In this document: piece by piece, positions 8,450 to 18,228 of the stretch
Layout: each line of letters starts with the position of its first letter
Position numbering within the stretch: position 1 is the first letter of the stretch
NCBI RefSeq assembly: GCF_008000895.1
Contig: NZ_CP042823.1
Location: 1,437,001 to 1,501,000, forward strand
Source: Methylobacterium sp. WL1
Lineage (GTDB): Bacteria; Pseudomonadota; Alphaproteobacteria; Rhizobiales; Beijerinckiaceae
DNA length: 64,000 nt
Direction of reading: 5' to 3'
Position numbers and translations under genes: made by a program
The notes under the pieces: generated by a model
What the model saw: only the letters and a program-made list of their open reading frames with translations
Database searches by the model: none
Told to the model about the DNA's origin: nothing

Positions 8450-9799
8450 ATGCCCCCCACGCAATCCCCGGCTGGGGAAGATTTCGCCGAGAGCACCGTC
8501 CGCACGGTGACATTGCGGCTGATGCCGCTGCTCGGCCTCCTCTACCTGATCGCGTATATCGACCGGCAGAACGTGTCCTACGCCAAGCTGGACATGGTCG
8601 GCAGCCTGGGTCTCAGCGAGACCGCCTACGGCCTCGGCGCGTCGCTGTTCTTCCTGGGCTACTTCCTGTTCGAGGTGCCCGCCAACGTGTTCCTCGAGCG
8701 GGTCGGCGCACGGGTCTGGTTCGCCCGGATCATGTTCACCTGGGGCATCGTCACGCTCCTCCTCGGCTTCACCCAGAACGCCGCGATGTTCTACGTGCTG
8801 CGCTTCCTGCTCGGCGCCGCGGAGGCCGGCTTCTTCCCCGGCGTGCTGTTCGCGCTGACCCTCTGGTTCCCGCAGGAGCACCGGGCTCGGATGATCGGCT
8901 GGTTCATGATCGCCAGCGCGGTGGCCAACGCGGTGGGGGCGGCGATCGGCGGGGCGCTGCTCGGCCTCGACGGGGTCCTGGGGCTGGCGGGCTGGCAATG
9001 GGTGTTCCTGGCCACCGGGGCGCCGGCGATCGTGATGACCGCGATCGTGCTGCTGGTCCTACCGAACGGCCCCGAGACGGCGCCCTGGCTGTCCCAGGAC
9101 CAGCGCGACTGGCTCGCTCGGACGCTCCGGGCCGAGCGCGAGGGCGGCGGCCTCGTGGATCACGGCAACCCCTTCGCGGCGCTCCTCGACAAGCGCGTGC
9201 TGATGCTCGCCGGGGTCTACGTATCGCTGCCGCTGGCCGCCTACGGGCTCGGCTACTGGCTGCCCACGGTGGTCAAGGGCTTCGGCGTCTCGAACCTCAC
9301 CAACGGCTTCCTGAACATCATCCCGTGGGTCGCCACGGCCGTCGCCCTGTGGTGGGTTCCCCGCCACGCCGCCCGCACGAGCGCCCAGGGCAACGCCCTG
9401 ACCTGGCACGTGGTCGGGCCGGCGCTGGTCGGGGCGACCGGGCTGGCGTTGAGCGTCATCCTGCCGGGCAACGCCGTGAAGTTCGCGTGCCTGTGCGTGG
9501 CGGCGGCCGGGACGTTCTCGGCCCAGCCGGTATTCTGGTCGATGCCCGCGACCTTCCTGCGCGGGGCGACCGCGGCGGCCGGGATCGCGGCGATCAACTC
9601 GGTCGGCAACCTCGGCGGCTTCGTCGCGCAGAACATGGTCCCGTTCATCCGCGACCAGACCAAGAGCGACCTCGTGCCGATGCTGTTCCTGTCCGCCTGC
9701 CTGGCGATCGGCGCCGGGGCGATGTTCGTGGTGCTCTCCGCCCTGCGGCGGGATGCGGCCAAGCGCGGGGCGGCGACGACGAGGCCCCGCGCCGCCTGA
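8450..9799 (+). CDS. MFS transporter, anion:cation symporter type
   Basis: 449 residues with about 12 hydrophobic segments. The N-terminal pattern LIAYIDRQNVSYAKLDM is typical of the ACS branch of the major facilitator superfamily (phthalate, tartrate, galactonate and similar organic-anion importers). So are the following GASLFFLGYFLFEVPANVFLERVGARVW and RFLLGAAEAGFFPGVLF. AGAGGAAA precedes the ATG. The substrate cannot be deduced. It follows cobQ in the same direction but is separated by a strong inverted repeat, so it is probably its own transcription unit. Confidence 0.85.
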   Translation: MPPTQSPAGEDFAESTVRTVTLRLMPLLGLLYLIAYIDRQNVSYAKLDMVGSLGLSETAYGLGASLFFLGYFLFEVPANVFLERVGARVWFARIMFTWGIVTLLLGFTQNAAMFYVLRFLLGAAEAGFFPGVLFALTLWFPQEHRARMIGWFMIASAVANAVGAAIGGALLGLDGVLGLAGWQWVFLATGAPAIVMTAIVLLVLPNGPETAPWLSQDQRDWLARTLRAEREGGGLVDHGNPFAALLDKRVLMLAGVYVSLPLAAYGLGYWLPTVVKGFGVSNLTNGFLNIIPWVATAVALWWVPRHAARTSAQGNALTWHVVGPALVGATGLALSVILPGNAVKFACLCVAAAGTFSAQPVFWSMPATFLRGATAAAGIAAINSVGNLGGFVAQNMVPFIRDQTKSDLVPMLFLSACLAIGAGAMFVVLSALRRDAAKRGAATTRPRAA

Positions 9800-9826
9800 A
9801 CATCGGTCGTCATCGCGCGTTATCCT

Positions 9827-9855
9827 TCATCGTGCCGCTCAATCCGGCACGATGA
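9827..9855 (+). terminator. Hairpin after the MFS gene
   Basis: TCATCGTGCCG (9827-9837) and CGGCACGATGA (9845-9855) form a perfect 11-bp stem with a 7-nt loop, 27 bases after the transporter stop codon. No T-run follows, but position and symmetry fit a transcript end. Confidence 0.5.
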
Positions 9856-9900
9856 TGTGACCTCGCGCTCCCGCGGGACATCATCGATGAGGGTACCGCA

Positions 9901-10077
9901 ATGAGCGAAGGCATTCCGCTTCTGATCCTCGCCCTGGGCACTCTGGGCGGCGTCTGGTTCCTGGCCGCCGCAGCACGGAAGCAGGTCGCCGACGCCAAGG
10001 GTTCGCCGGAACGCTCCAGCGTGATCCGCGATCACGGCGGCACGCCGCGCGCGAACATGCCCGGCACCGAGCACTGA
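9901..10077 (+). CDS. Small single-pass membrane protein, unknown
   Basis: A 58-residue frame starting MSEGIPLLILALGTLGGVWF: one N-terminal transmembrane segment (about residues 5-24) followed by a basic, polar tail (AARKQVADAKGSPERSS). It stands alone between a terminator-like hairpin and a convergent dehydrogenase gene that starts six bases after its stop. The purine stretch GATGAGGG upstream is a weak ribosome binding site. No family recognised. The hydrophobic-then-polar design argues for a real protein. Confidence 0.45.
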   Translation: MSEGIPLLILALGTLGGVWFLAAAARKQVADAKGSPERSSVIRDHGGTPRANMPGTEH

Positions 10078-10082
10078 CGGGA

Positions 10083-10997
10083 TCAGCCGACGGCAATCCG
10101 CCGGCAATGGTCGAGGGCGGCGCCGATCAGGTTGTCGCTGGCCTCGGGCGTGCGGAAGGCCGAATGCGCCGACAGGACGACGTTCGGCAGGCCCGCGAGC
10201 GGGTGGTCGCCGGGAAGCGGCTCGACCGCGAACACGTCGAGCCCGGCCGCGGCGATCCGCCCCGTGCGAAGCGCCTCGACGAGGGCATCCTCGTCGATCA
10301 ACGCCCCCCGGGCGGTGTTGATCAGGATCGCGCCGGGCTTCTGCGCGGCGATGCGCGCTGCCGACAGGAAGCCGCGGGTCTCGTCGGTCAGGAGCAGGTG
10401 GAGCGAGACCACGTCGCTCTCTTGCAGCAGCTGTTCCAAGGACACGAACGCGACGCCCTGATGCGTCTTCGGCGTCCGGTTCCAGGCCAGCACCCGCAGG
10501 CCTGCGCCGTGGCAGAGCCGTGCCATCTCGCCCGCGATCCCGCCGAAGCCGATCAGTCCGACGGTCTTGCCGGTGAGCTGGATCGCCTCGGTGCGCAGCC
10601 ACCGCCCCGCCCGTATGGCCCGGTCCATCTCGGGCAGGCCCCGGGCGGCGGCCCACATCAGCGCGAAGGCGCATTCCGCGACCGCGGTGTCGCCGTAGCC
10701 CTTGATCGTGTGGACCGTGACGCCGCATGCGGTCCGGAGCGCTTCCGGGTCCATGTAGCTGCGGGCGCCGGTGCCCAGGAACACCACGTGCCGCAATCCC
10801 GTGCAGGCGCGGGCCACGTCGACCGGGAGGGCGGTGTGGTCGATCACCGCGATCTCTGCGCCGGCCAGCAGGGCGGGCAGGTCCTCCGGGGCGATGTCGG
10901 GCTGGAGGTTGATCGCGAACGCGGGATCGTCCGGCCGCAGCAGGCGGTGCGCCACCGCCGCCAGGGTCTCGCTGGCATCGACGAACACCGCGCGCAT
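10083..10997 (-). CDS. D-isomer-specific 2-hydroxyacid dehydrogenase
   Basis: 304 residues. The NAD-binding fingerprint GLIGFGGIAGEMA is near residue 146. Catalytic residues of the family are visible in order: Arg in NTARGALID, Glu in DVFAVEPL and His in LSAHSAF. It should oxidise or reduce a 2-hydroxy/2-keto acid with NAD(P)H; the substrate is not predictable. It converges with the small membrane ORF and is divergent from nothing closely spaced, so it is probably monocistronic. Confidence 0.88.
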   Translation of the reverse strand: MRAVFVDASETLAAVAHRLLRPDDPAFAINLQPDIAPEDLPALLAGAEIAVIDHTALPVDVARACTGLRHVVFLGTGARSYMDPEALRTACGVTVHTIKGYGDTAVAECAFALMWAAARGLPEMDRAIRAGRWLRTEAIQLTGKTVGLIGFGGIAGEMARLCHGAGLRVLAWNRTPKTHQGVAFVSLEQLLQESDVVSLHLLLTDETRGFLSAARIAAQKPGAILINTARGALIDEDALVEALRTGRIAAAGLDVFAVEPLPGDHPLAGLPNVVLSAHSAFRTPEASDNLIGAALDHCRRIAVG

Positions 10998-11109
10998 CGG
11001 CTTCTCCCTGACCGCTCAACCCAGCGTAGCGCATCCTCCCGAAAGGCGGGTCCCGGCTTTCGAAAAAAATGATGCAACCCAGAGCCCTGGCGCAGGCGGT
11101 GCCGTCGGG

Positions 11110-12094
11110 TCAGCCCAGCACGGCGAACCAGAGGGCGAGCAGGGTGAGGACGAGGCCGCCCTGAAGCAGGCAGGCCGTGCGGTAGAGGGTCAGGGCCCGG
11201 GCGATGTCGTCGGCCGTGGCCTCGGCCCGGCCGTCGCCCATATGCGCGTCGGGGACGCGGGTGCCGTCATAGACCCGCGGACCCGCGAGCCTCAGGCCGA
11301 GCGCACCGGCCATGGCGGCTTCGGGCCAGCCGGCATTGGGCGAGCGGTGCCGGCCGGCATCGCGGGCCATCGCCCGGAGGCCGCCGCGTGCGTCGGGCGC
11401 CGCGCAGGAGCGCCGCACAGACGATCAGCAGGCCGGCGAGCCGGGAGGCCGGCAGGTTCACCAGGTCGTCGAGCCGGGCGGCCGCCCAGCCGAAGGCCGC
11501 GTAGCGCGGGCTGCGATGGCCGATCATGCTGTCGGCGGTGTTGATCGCCTTGTAGAGTGCGCCGCCGGGCAGGCCCAGACACCCGATCCAGAAGGCCGGC
11601 GCCACGATCCCGTCGGAAAAATTCTCCGCCAGGCTCTCGATGGCGGCGCGGCACACCGCCGGCGTGTCGAGCTGGTCCGGGTCGCGCCCGACGATCATCG
11701 ACACGGCGCGGCGCCCGGCCGCTAGGCCGCCGTCGCGCAGGGCGGTTTCCACGGCCGCGACGTGGTCGTTGAGGCTGCGCTGCGCCGGCAGGCTCGCGCA
11801 GAGCAGGCCGAGCAGCAGGAAGGCGGGGAGGGGACCCGCCCACAGGGCGAGGCCGGTGAGCGCCCAGGCCGGAAGCCCCGTGATCGCCAGAAGAAGCACC
11901 AGCGCGACGCAGCCCGCGACCCGGCGGCGGCGCCCGGAACCGCGATTCAGGCCACGCTCCAGCCAGGAAATCAGCCGGCCGATCCAGGTGACAGGGTGGC
12001 CGATGGCCTTGTAGAGCGCGTCCGGGTAGCCGGACGCCGCCTCGATCCCGAGGGCGAGGGCGAGGATGGCGAGCGTGTCGGGCGGATGGACCAT
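11110..12094 (-). CDS. cobD: Adenosylcobinamide-phosphate synthase CobD/CbiB, frameshifted in this sequence
   Basis: An integral membrane enzyme of cobalamin synthesis that attaches the aminopropanol arm to cobyric acid. The N-terminal part (from [14 protein letters not shown] at 12094) contains the hallmark [14 protein letters not shown], then [26 protein letters not shown] and the [13 protein letters not shown] motif. Near 11400-11412 the frame changes, and the C-terminal part ([14 protein letters not shown]...[15 protein letters not shown]) continues to 11110. Dropping one C from a CCC run restores 984 nt (327 residues), the family length. So the break is probably a consensus error, although a real mutation cannot be excluded. 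Its start overlaps the divergent cobC start. Confidence 0.85.
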
Positions 12095-13113
12095 CGTTTC
12101 TGGAATCCCGCTCCGAGGCCGGGGGCGATCCCGGGTGTCATCCCCCATGGCGGCGATCTCGGAGGGCTTCGGGACGCCTTTCCAGACGCGCCGGAACCCT
12201 GGCTCGACCTCTCGACGGGGATCAATCCGGTCCCGTATCGCGTGCCGCCGGTGGAGGCCAGCGCCTGGACACGGCTTCCCGCCGCCGCCGAGGTCGAGGC
12301 CCTACGGGAGGCGGCCGCGGCGGCGTACGGGGCTCCGGGCGCCGCCCAGGTCGTGCCCGCCCCCGGCACCCAGATCCTGATCGAGACCCTGCCCCGGATG
12401 GTGGCCCCGACCCGGGTGGCGGTTGTCGGCCCGACCTATGCCGAGCACGCCGCGGCCTGGGCGCGGGCGGGGCACGCGGTGGCGCAGGTCGACGGGATCC
12501 AGACGGTCGGCGATGCGGCCGTCGCGGTGCTGGTGGATCCGAACAACCCGGACGGGCGGACCCATCCGCTCGCCGATCGGCTCGCCTTGGCGGAAACGCT
12601 GCGCGCCCGCGGCGGCCTGCTGGTCGCCGACGAGGCCTTCGCGGACCTGGAGCCGGTGGCGAGCCTGTGCCCGCATGTCGGACCTGGGCTCGTGGTGCTG
12701 CGCTCCTTCGGCAAGACCTACGGGCTCGCCGGCCTGCGCCTCGGCTTCGCGGTGACGGATTCCGGGACGGCGGGCCGGATCGCCACGGCGCTCGGTCCCT
12801 GGGCGGTGTCGGGGCCGGCCCTGGCGATCGGGCGGGCGGCCCTGGCGGACGTGGACTGGCGCGCGGAGGCGGCCCGGTCGCGGGCGGCGGATGCGGGCCG
12901 CCTCGACCGGCTGATCGCCCGCGGCGGCGGAACCGTCATCGGCGGCACCAGCCTGTTCCGCACCGCAGACTTCGCGGACGGCCGGGCCTGTACCGGCGGC
13001 TCGCCGAGGGCGGCATCGCGGTGCGGCGCTTCCCCGAGCGGCCCGAGCGCCTGCGCTTCGGCCTGCCGGCCGGGAAGGCGGCGTGGTGTCGCCTGTCGCG
13101 GGTGCTCAGGTAG
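12086..13113 (+). CDS. cobC: L-threonine-O-3-phosphate decarboxylase CobC, frameshifted in this sequence
   Basis: A PLP-dependent fold-I enzyme that makes aminopropanol phosphate for the cobalamin lower-ligand arm. ATG 12086 opens a frame with DLSTGINPVPY, VVPAPGTQILIETLPR, VDPNNPDGRTHP and VADEAFADLEP. The PLP lysine is in LRSFGKTYGLAGLRLGF. At about 12975-12985 the frame shifts to one ending YRRLAEGGIAVRRFPERPERLRFGLP and stopping at 13113. Adding one G to a GGG run gives 1029 nt (342 residues), consistent with a sequencing deletion. It is divergent from cobD with a 9-base 5' overlap, and its 3' end overlaps the convergent MFS gene by 8 bases. Confidence 0.85.
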
Positions 13114-14281
13114 ACGGCGCTGCCAGCCCGTGCCGGTCGCGGGCCGCCACCAGCACGGCCAGCACCGAGAAGACCAGCCCCACAGCGCAGACCCCCGGCC
13201 AGCCGACCATCAGGAACGCCTGCGAGCCCGCGAAGGCGCCGAGCGCCCCGAACACGAACAGGGTCGTAAACAGCACGGTGTTGATGCGGCCCCGGGCCCC
13301 CGGCACCAGGGCGTAGGCCCGGGTCTGGTTGGCGATGAGCGCGCCGTTCATGCCGATATCGATCAGCAGGACGCCGAGCCCGACGGCGACGAGCGACCAC
13401 GTGCCCCCGGCCCACAGCACCAGGAACGACAGGGCGACCATCAGGCTGCCGCCGAGCACCACGGGCCGGGCGCCACTCCGGTCGGTGAAGCGGCCCGACA
13501 CGGGGGCGACGAACGCGCCGCAGACCCCGATCACCCCGAACAGCCCCGCCCCGGCGGCGGACAGCCCGAAGGGCGGGCCCTCGACCAGCAGCGCGAGGGT
13601 CGCCCAGAAGGCGTTGAACGCGGCGAACAGCAGCGCCTGCGAGAGGCTCGCGGTGCGCAGGACCGGCTGCGACCGGGCGAGGTGCAGGATCGACAGCATC
13701 AGGGCACGATAGCGCAGCGGATGGGTCTGCGGCATGTGCGGCAGGGTGGCGCGGGCGATGCCCGCCATGACGAGCGCCAGGAGCGAGGCGGCCAGGAACA
13801 CCGCCCGCCAGCCGAGATGCGCCCCCAGGAACCCGCTCGCCGTGCGGGCGAGCAGGATACCGGTGAGCAGTCCGGTCATCACCTGGCCGACGATCCGCCC
13901 GCGGCTCGCATCCGGGGCAAGCTCGGCCGCGAACGGCACCGCCTGCTGCGCCGCGCAGGCGAGGACGCCGACCACCAGATGGGCCAGGGCCAGGCAGGCG
14001 AGGTTCGGCGCGAGGCCGACGGCGAGCAGTGCCACGGAGAGCCCGAGGCATTGGGCCACGATCAGGCGGCGGCGGGGCAGGGCGTCGCCCAGGGGCACGA
14101 GCCCGATGATGCCGAGCCCGTAGCCGACCAGGGCCGTGGTCGGCACCCAGAGGGCGGCGGCATCGCCGAACTCGGAGACGATCAGGCCGAGCAGCGGCTG
14201 ATTGTAATAGATGTTGGCGACCGCCCCGCCGGCGATCAGCGTCAGGCCGAGCCGGGCCTTCGCGTCGAGGATGGTGGTCAC
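13106..14281 (-). CDS. MFS transporter, drug-efflux-like
   Basis: About 391 residues with 12 predicted transmembrane segments, beginning VTTILDAKARLGLTLIAGGAVANIYYNQPLLG. The YYNQPLL segment is common in bacterial MFS efflux permeases of the YgaY/YjiJ kind. I place the start at GTG 14281 where the conserved N-terminus begins; the open frame extends to 14563, but that extension looks non-coding and no clear ribosome binding site helps. Substrate unknown. It is convergent with cobC, overlapping by 8 bases. Confidence 0.8.
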   Translation of the reverse strand: MTTILDAKARLGLTLIAGGAVANIYYNQPLLGLIVSEFGDAAALWVPTTALVGYGLGIIGLVPLGDALPRRRLIVAQCLGLSVALLAVGLAPNLACLALAHLVVGVLACAAQQAVPFAAELAPDASRGRIVGQVMTGLLTGILLARTASGFLGAHLGWRAVFLAASLLALVMAGIARATLPHMPQTHPLRYRALMLSILHLARSQPVLRTASLSQALLFAAFNAFWATLALLVEGPPFGLSAAGAGLFGVIGVCGAFVAPVSGRFTDRSGARPVVLGGSLMVALSFLVLWAGGTWSLVAVGLGVLLIDIGMNGALIANQTRAYALVPGARGRINTVLFTTLFVFGALGAFAGSQAFLMVGWPGVCAVGLVFSVLAVLVAARDRHGLAAPST

Positions 14282-14633
14282 GGCAGGATCGGGAGCAGGC
14301 GGGCGCGCCGCCGCGGGAGGGCCGTGATGGGGGCCATCGTGAGGTCCGTACGGGTGAGGGAGGGCAGGGCCGAGATCGATACGGGCAGAGCGCGCCGTCC
14401 GGCAAGCGCCGGGCCTGCAGCCCTCCGCCACGCCCCGAACCCCTTCACGGGCCCGCGCCCCGCACCATATCCGGTCGACGCGGTTCAGGCCGTCCGCAGC
14501 GGAAGCGCTGCCGGTCGCGTCCCATGGGCCGAAGCCCAGCCGAAGCCGACCGGGGCTCCTCATCCGGATACGGTCTTGGGGTTGGTTTCGTTCCGCATGG
14601 CGACGTCGGAACCGCTGCAGCAGGGAGTACGGG
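14282..14633. other. Divergent intergenic region
   Basis: About 350 bases between the MFS gene and the small protein gene at 14634. I see no recognisable gene, RNA or strong repeat. It must hold the promoters for both flanking genes, and possibly the true start of the MFS gene if an upstream codon is used. Confidence 0.4.
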
Positions 14634-14825
14634 ATGCCGAACTACCGCGTCGAGTTCGCCCGGGAGATCCTCGGGGTGCCCTTCACCATCGGGTCCGTCG
14701 AGATCACGCGGGCCCGCGATCCGGAACGTGCGCTCCGGGCGGCCGAACTCCGCTTCGCCCGCCAGCACGGCCTCGGCGACTGGCGGGAGCGGGCCGACCT
14801 CGCCACCCTGGCCGAGCGCCTCTGA
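14634..14825 (+). CDS. Small conserved-looking protein, unknown
   Basis: 63 residues, MPNYRVEFAREILGVPFTIG then SVEITRARDPERALRAAELRFARQHGL. It reads as a beta-alpha fold with a balanced, non-repetitive composition. Preceded by CAGGGAG as ribosome binding site. No domain recognised. It stands alone between the MFS gene and malonyl-CoA decarboxylase. Confidence 0.55.
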   Translation: MPNYRVEFAREILGVPFTIGSVEITRARDPERALRAAELRFARQHGLGDWRERADLATLAERL

Positions 14826-15107
14826 GGGTCCGCGTCGCATCCTCCCCGAACGCCGTCGTTCGGGACGGTGCTTGGCGAACCCCTGGTTCCACCCGTCACA
14901 CGGTGTTCGTCTTCGAGTTGCAGGGTGGGCGTTCGTTGGTTCGTGCGACCGCTCAAGCTCTGGTCGGGACGGCTGCGCCACCATAGAATGGCGGACGGAG
15001 CCGGGAACCGCCGTGTCCCTGCGTGACGGGACGAGGGCGTCCCGCTCCGCAGACCGGCGGACGGGTCCGGAGAGACGTCAGGTCCGACAGGGGTCAGTGC
15101 AAGGGTC

Positions 15108-16517
15108 ATGGCGGCGATCTCCTTCTTCGGCGACCTGCTCCAGACCATCAGCGAGCGCGGCCGCGACCTGATCGGCATCGGACGCGGCGAGATCGGCGGC
15201 CGTGCCAGCGCGGGCGAGCTGGTCAAGCTGTGCGAGGACCTGATCTCCCGGCGCGGCGAGGCCTCCGGGGTGGCGCTGGCGCGGCTGATCCTCGACCGCT
15301 ACGCCAGCTTCGGCCAGCCGGAGCGTCATGCCTTCCTGCGGGCGATCGCGCTGGATTTCGACGCGGACCACGCCGCCGTCGACGAGGCGATCGCCGCCTA
15401 CCGGGCCGATCCGACCCGCGCCCGCCTCGGCACCCTGCATGAGGCCGCCGAGCCGCGCAGCCAGGAGCTGATTCGCCGCCTCAACCTCGCCCGCGGCGGC
15501 ACGCTGAGCCTGGTGCGGATGCGCGAGGACCTGTTCCACCTGCGCAAGGCGCTGCGCACCGGGGCCGAGGCGGACCCGGTGGTGCTCGACGCGGTCGACA
15601 GCCTCGATTCCGATTTCGAGCACCTGTTCGCATCCTGGTTCAACCGGGGCTTCCTGGTGCTGCGGCACATCGACTGGACCACGCCGGCCCATATCCTCGA
15701 GAAGATCATCCGGTACGAGGCGGTGCACGCGATCTCCGGGTGGGACGACCTGCGCGCCCGGATCGAGCCGCCGGACCGGCGCTGCTTCGCGTTCTTCCAC
15801 CCGGCCCTGGCCGACGAGCCGCTGATCTTCGTCGAGGTCGCGCTCACCGAGCAGGTCGCCCCGGCGATCGCCCCGATCCTGTCGCAGGAACGCAAGCCGC
15901 TGCAGCCGCGGGCGGCCACCACGGCGGTCTTCTACTCGATCTCGAACTGCCAGAAGGGCTTGGCCGGCGTCACCTTCGGCAATTTTCTGATCAAGCAGGT
16001 GGTGGAGGATCTGACCCGCGAGGTGCCCTCGCTGAAGACCTTCGTCACGCTCTCGCCGGTGCCCGGCTTCGCGGCCTGGCTCGCCCGGGAGCGCCGGGCC
16101 GACAGTCCGCAGGGGCTGCTGCCCGAGGATGTGGAGATCCTGCGGGCCCTGGACGATCCGGACTGGCACGCCGACAAGGCCCGGGCCGAGGCGGTGCGCA
16201 AGGCGCTGATCCCGGCCGCGGCCGCCTATTTCCTGCGCGCCAAGAACGAGCGCGGGCGCCCGCTCGACCCGGTGGCCCGGTTCCACCTCGGCAACGGCGC
16301 CCGGCTGGACCGGATCAACTTCCTCGGCGACACCGCGAAGAAGGGGCTGGCCCAGTCGCACGGCTTGATGGTGAACTACCTCTACGACCTGGCGGCGATC
16401 GAGAAGAACCACGAGACCTACGCCAATCTCGGCACCGTGGCGGCTTCGCCGGCAGTCACCCGGGAGCTGCGCACCAAGCTGCCGCCGCCGCGGGCCGTGG
16501 TGCTCGCCGAGGCGTGA
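15108..16517 (+). CDS. matA: Malonyl-CoA decarboxylase
   Basis: 469 residues. The N-terminal helical domain (about 1-170) precedes the GNAT-like catalytic domain, with FFHPALADEPLIFVEVALT and SISNCQKGLAGVTFGNFLIKQV, the expected catalytic Ser segment. RFHLGNGARLDRINFLGD and SHGLMVNYLYDL carry the His. The enzyme converts malonyl-CoA to acetyl-CoA plus CO2. The downstream neighbour makes malonyl-CoA from malonate, so together they form a malonate utilisation pair. Alternatively the decarboxylase tunes malonyl-CoA levels. Confidence 0.92.
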   Translation: MAAISFFGDLLQTISERGRDLIGIGRGEIGGRASAGELVKLCEDLISRRGEASGVALARLILDRYASFGQPERHAFLRAIALDFDADHAAVDEAIAAYRADPTRARLGTLHEAAEPRSQELIRRLNLARGGTLSLVRMREDLFHLRKALRTGAEADPVVLDAVDSLDSDFEHLFASWFNRGFLVLRHIDWTTPAHILEKIIRYEAVHAISGWDDLRARIEPPDRRCFAFFHPALADEPLIFVEVALTEQVAPAIAPILSQERKPLQPRAATTAVFYSISNCQKGLAGVTFGNFLIKQVVEDLTREVPSLKTFVTLSPVPGFAAWLARERRADSPQGLLPEDVEILRALDDPDWHADKARAEAVRKALIPAAAAYFLRAKNERGRPLDPVARFHLGNGARLDRINFLGDTAKKGLAQSHGLMVNYLYDLAAIEKNHETYANLGTVAASPAVTRELRTKLPPPRAVVLAEA

Positions 16518-16669
16518 GCCGGGGGCTTCCTCACCCTGAAGGGGATCTCGGTTCGCGCATCGACGCCCGGTGAACGTCATGGCGGAGAGCCGGCCTGCGA
16601 TTGCGGGGCGGTCGCCAACGGTTCTATGGCTGCCTGAACCCCATGGCCCGTGATAGCTCAAGCCTCACG

Positions 16670-18178
16670 ATGACGAACCACCTCTTCTCCCTGGTCCGGG
16701 ACGGCGTTCCGGATCCTGCCAAGACCGTGATCGAGACGCCGGACGGGCGCCGATACAGTTACGCGGACCTGATCGCCCGCTCCGGCGCCTACGCGGCGGC
16801 CCTGCGGGCGGCGGGCGTGCAGCCCGGCGACCGGGTGGCGGTCCAGGTCGAGAAGAGCCCGGAGGTGATCTTCCTCTATCTCGGCGTCGTACGGGCCGGC
16901 GCCGTGTTCCTGCCGCTCAACACGGCCTACACCCCGGCGGAGATCGAATATTTCCTCGGCGATGCCGAGCCCACGATCTTCGTCTGCGACCCGGGCCGGC
17001 GCGACGCCCTCGCCGGAGCCGCCTCCGGCATCCGCGAGACCTGGACGCTGGATGCCGCGGGGACCGGCAGCGCCGCCGAGGCCGCGGACCGACAGGACAC
17101 GGATATCACGGACGTGCCCCGCGGCCCGGAGGATCTCGCCGCGATCCTGTACACCTCGGGTACGACCGGGCGCTCCAAGGGCGCCATGCTGACCCACGAC
17201 AACCTCGCCTCGAACGCCCGCACGCTGGTCGAGATCTGGCGCTTCACCGCCGACGACGTGCTGATCCACGCCCTGCCGGTGTTCCACACCCACGGGCTGT
17301 TCGTGGCGACCAACACGGTGCTGGCGAGCGGCGGCACCATGATGTTCCTGCCGCGCCTCGATCCGAAGCTGATCCTGAGCCTGATGGGCCGAGCGACCGC
17401 CCTGATGGGCGTGCCGACCTTCTACACGCGCCTCCTGAAGGAGCCGAGCCTGACCCCAGACGCGGCGAAAGGCATGCGGCTGTTTGTATCGGGCTCGGCA
17501 CCGCTGCTCGCGGAGACGCACCGGGACTGGCAGGCCCGCACCGGCCACGCCATCCTCGAGCGCTACGGCATGACCGAAACCAACATGAGCACCTCGAACC
17601 CCTACACGGGGGACCGGGTCGCCGGCACGGTCGGATTTCCGCTGCCGGGTGTATCCCTGCGGGTGGTCGATCCCGAGACCGGCGCGGCGCTGGGCCCGGA
17701 TGCGGTCGGCATGATCGAGGTCAAGGGCCCAAACGTGTTCAAGGGCTACTGGCGGATGCCGGAGAAGACCGCGGCCGAGTTCAGGCCGGACGGCTTCTTC
17801 ATCTCCGGCGACCTCGGCAAGGTCGATGCCCGGGGCTACGTCCACATCGTCGGGCGCGGCAAGGATCTGATCATCTCAGGGGGCTTCAACGTCTACCCCA
17901 AGGAGGTCGAAACCGAGATCGACGCCCTGCCGGGCGTGGTCGAATCCGCGGTGATCGGACTGGCACACCCGGATTTCGGTGAAGCCGTCACAGCCGTGGT
18001 GGTCGGCGGCGCGAACGCGCCGGACGAGTCCGGCGTGCTGGCGGCTCTGGAGGAGCGTCTCGCCCGGTTCAAATGCCCCAAGCGCGTGCTGTTCGTGGAC
18101 GAACTGCCCCGCAACACCATGGGCAAGGTCCAGAAGAACCTGCTCCGTGAGACGCATGCGGGGCTGTATCGCGCGTAA
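16670..18178 (+). CDS. matB: Malonyl-CoA synthetase (malonate-CoA ligase)
   Basis: 502 residues of the ANL (acyl-CoA synthetase) superfamily. The AMP-binding P-loop LYTSGTTGRSKGAM is at about residue 160. HALPVFHTHGLFVA, RYGMTETNMSTSNPY, SGDLGKVDARGYVHIVGRGKDLIISGGFNVYP and the C-terminal Lys in PRNTMGKVQKN follow. The YGMTETNM/HTHGLF combination and the neighbouring malonyl-CoA decarboxylase support malonate as substrate. ATG 16643 is an alternative start nine codons upstream. A strong hairpin follows its stop. Confidence 0.9.
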   Translation: MTNHLFSLVRDGVPDPAKTVIETPDGRRYSYADLIARSGAYAAALRAAGVQPGDRVAVQVEKSPEVIFLYLGVVRAGAVFLPLNTAYTPAEIEYFLGDAEPTIFVCDPGRRDALAGAASGIRETWTLDAAGTGSAAEAADRQDTDITDVPRGPEDLAAILYTSGTTGRSKGAMLTHDNLASNARTLVEIWRFTADDVLIHALPVFHTHGLFVATNTVLASGGTMMFLPRLDPKLILSLMGRATALMGVPTFYTRLLKEPSLTPDAAKGMRLFVSGSAPLLAETHRDWQARTGHAILERYGMTETNMSTSNPYTGDRVAGTVGFPLPGVSLRVVDPETGAALGPDAVGMIEVKGPNVFKGYWRMPEKTAAEFRPDGFFISGDLGKVDARGYVHIVGRGKDLIISGGFNVYPKEVETEIDALPGVVESAVIGLAHPDFGEAVTAVVVGGANAPDESGVLAALEERLARFKCPKRVLFVDELPRNTMGKVQKNLLRETHAGLYRA

Positions 18179-18180
18179 AA

Positions 18181-18218
18181 GAAACCGCCCGCTGGCCTCG
18201 GGGCCAGCGGGCGGTTTC
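18181..18218. terminator. Bidirectional terminator between matB and the stress operon
   Basis: GAAACCGCCCGCTGGCC (18181-18197) and its exact complement at 18202-18218 form a 17-bp perfect stem with a TCGG tetraloop. It begins two bases after the matB stop and lies ten bases from the end of the convergent operon, with A-rich/T-rich flanks on both sides, so it can end both transcripts. Confidence 0.85.
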
Positions 18219-18228
18219 CTCGTCGTGA

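Noticed and set aside
11762..14986. A 1074-codon open frame on the plus strand across cobD, cobC and the MFS gene
   Set aside because: Only the stretch from 12086 to about 12980 is cobC. The rest is antisense to real genes and kept open by high G+C content.
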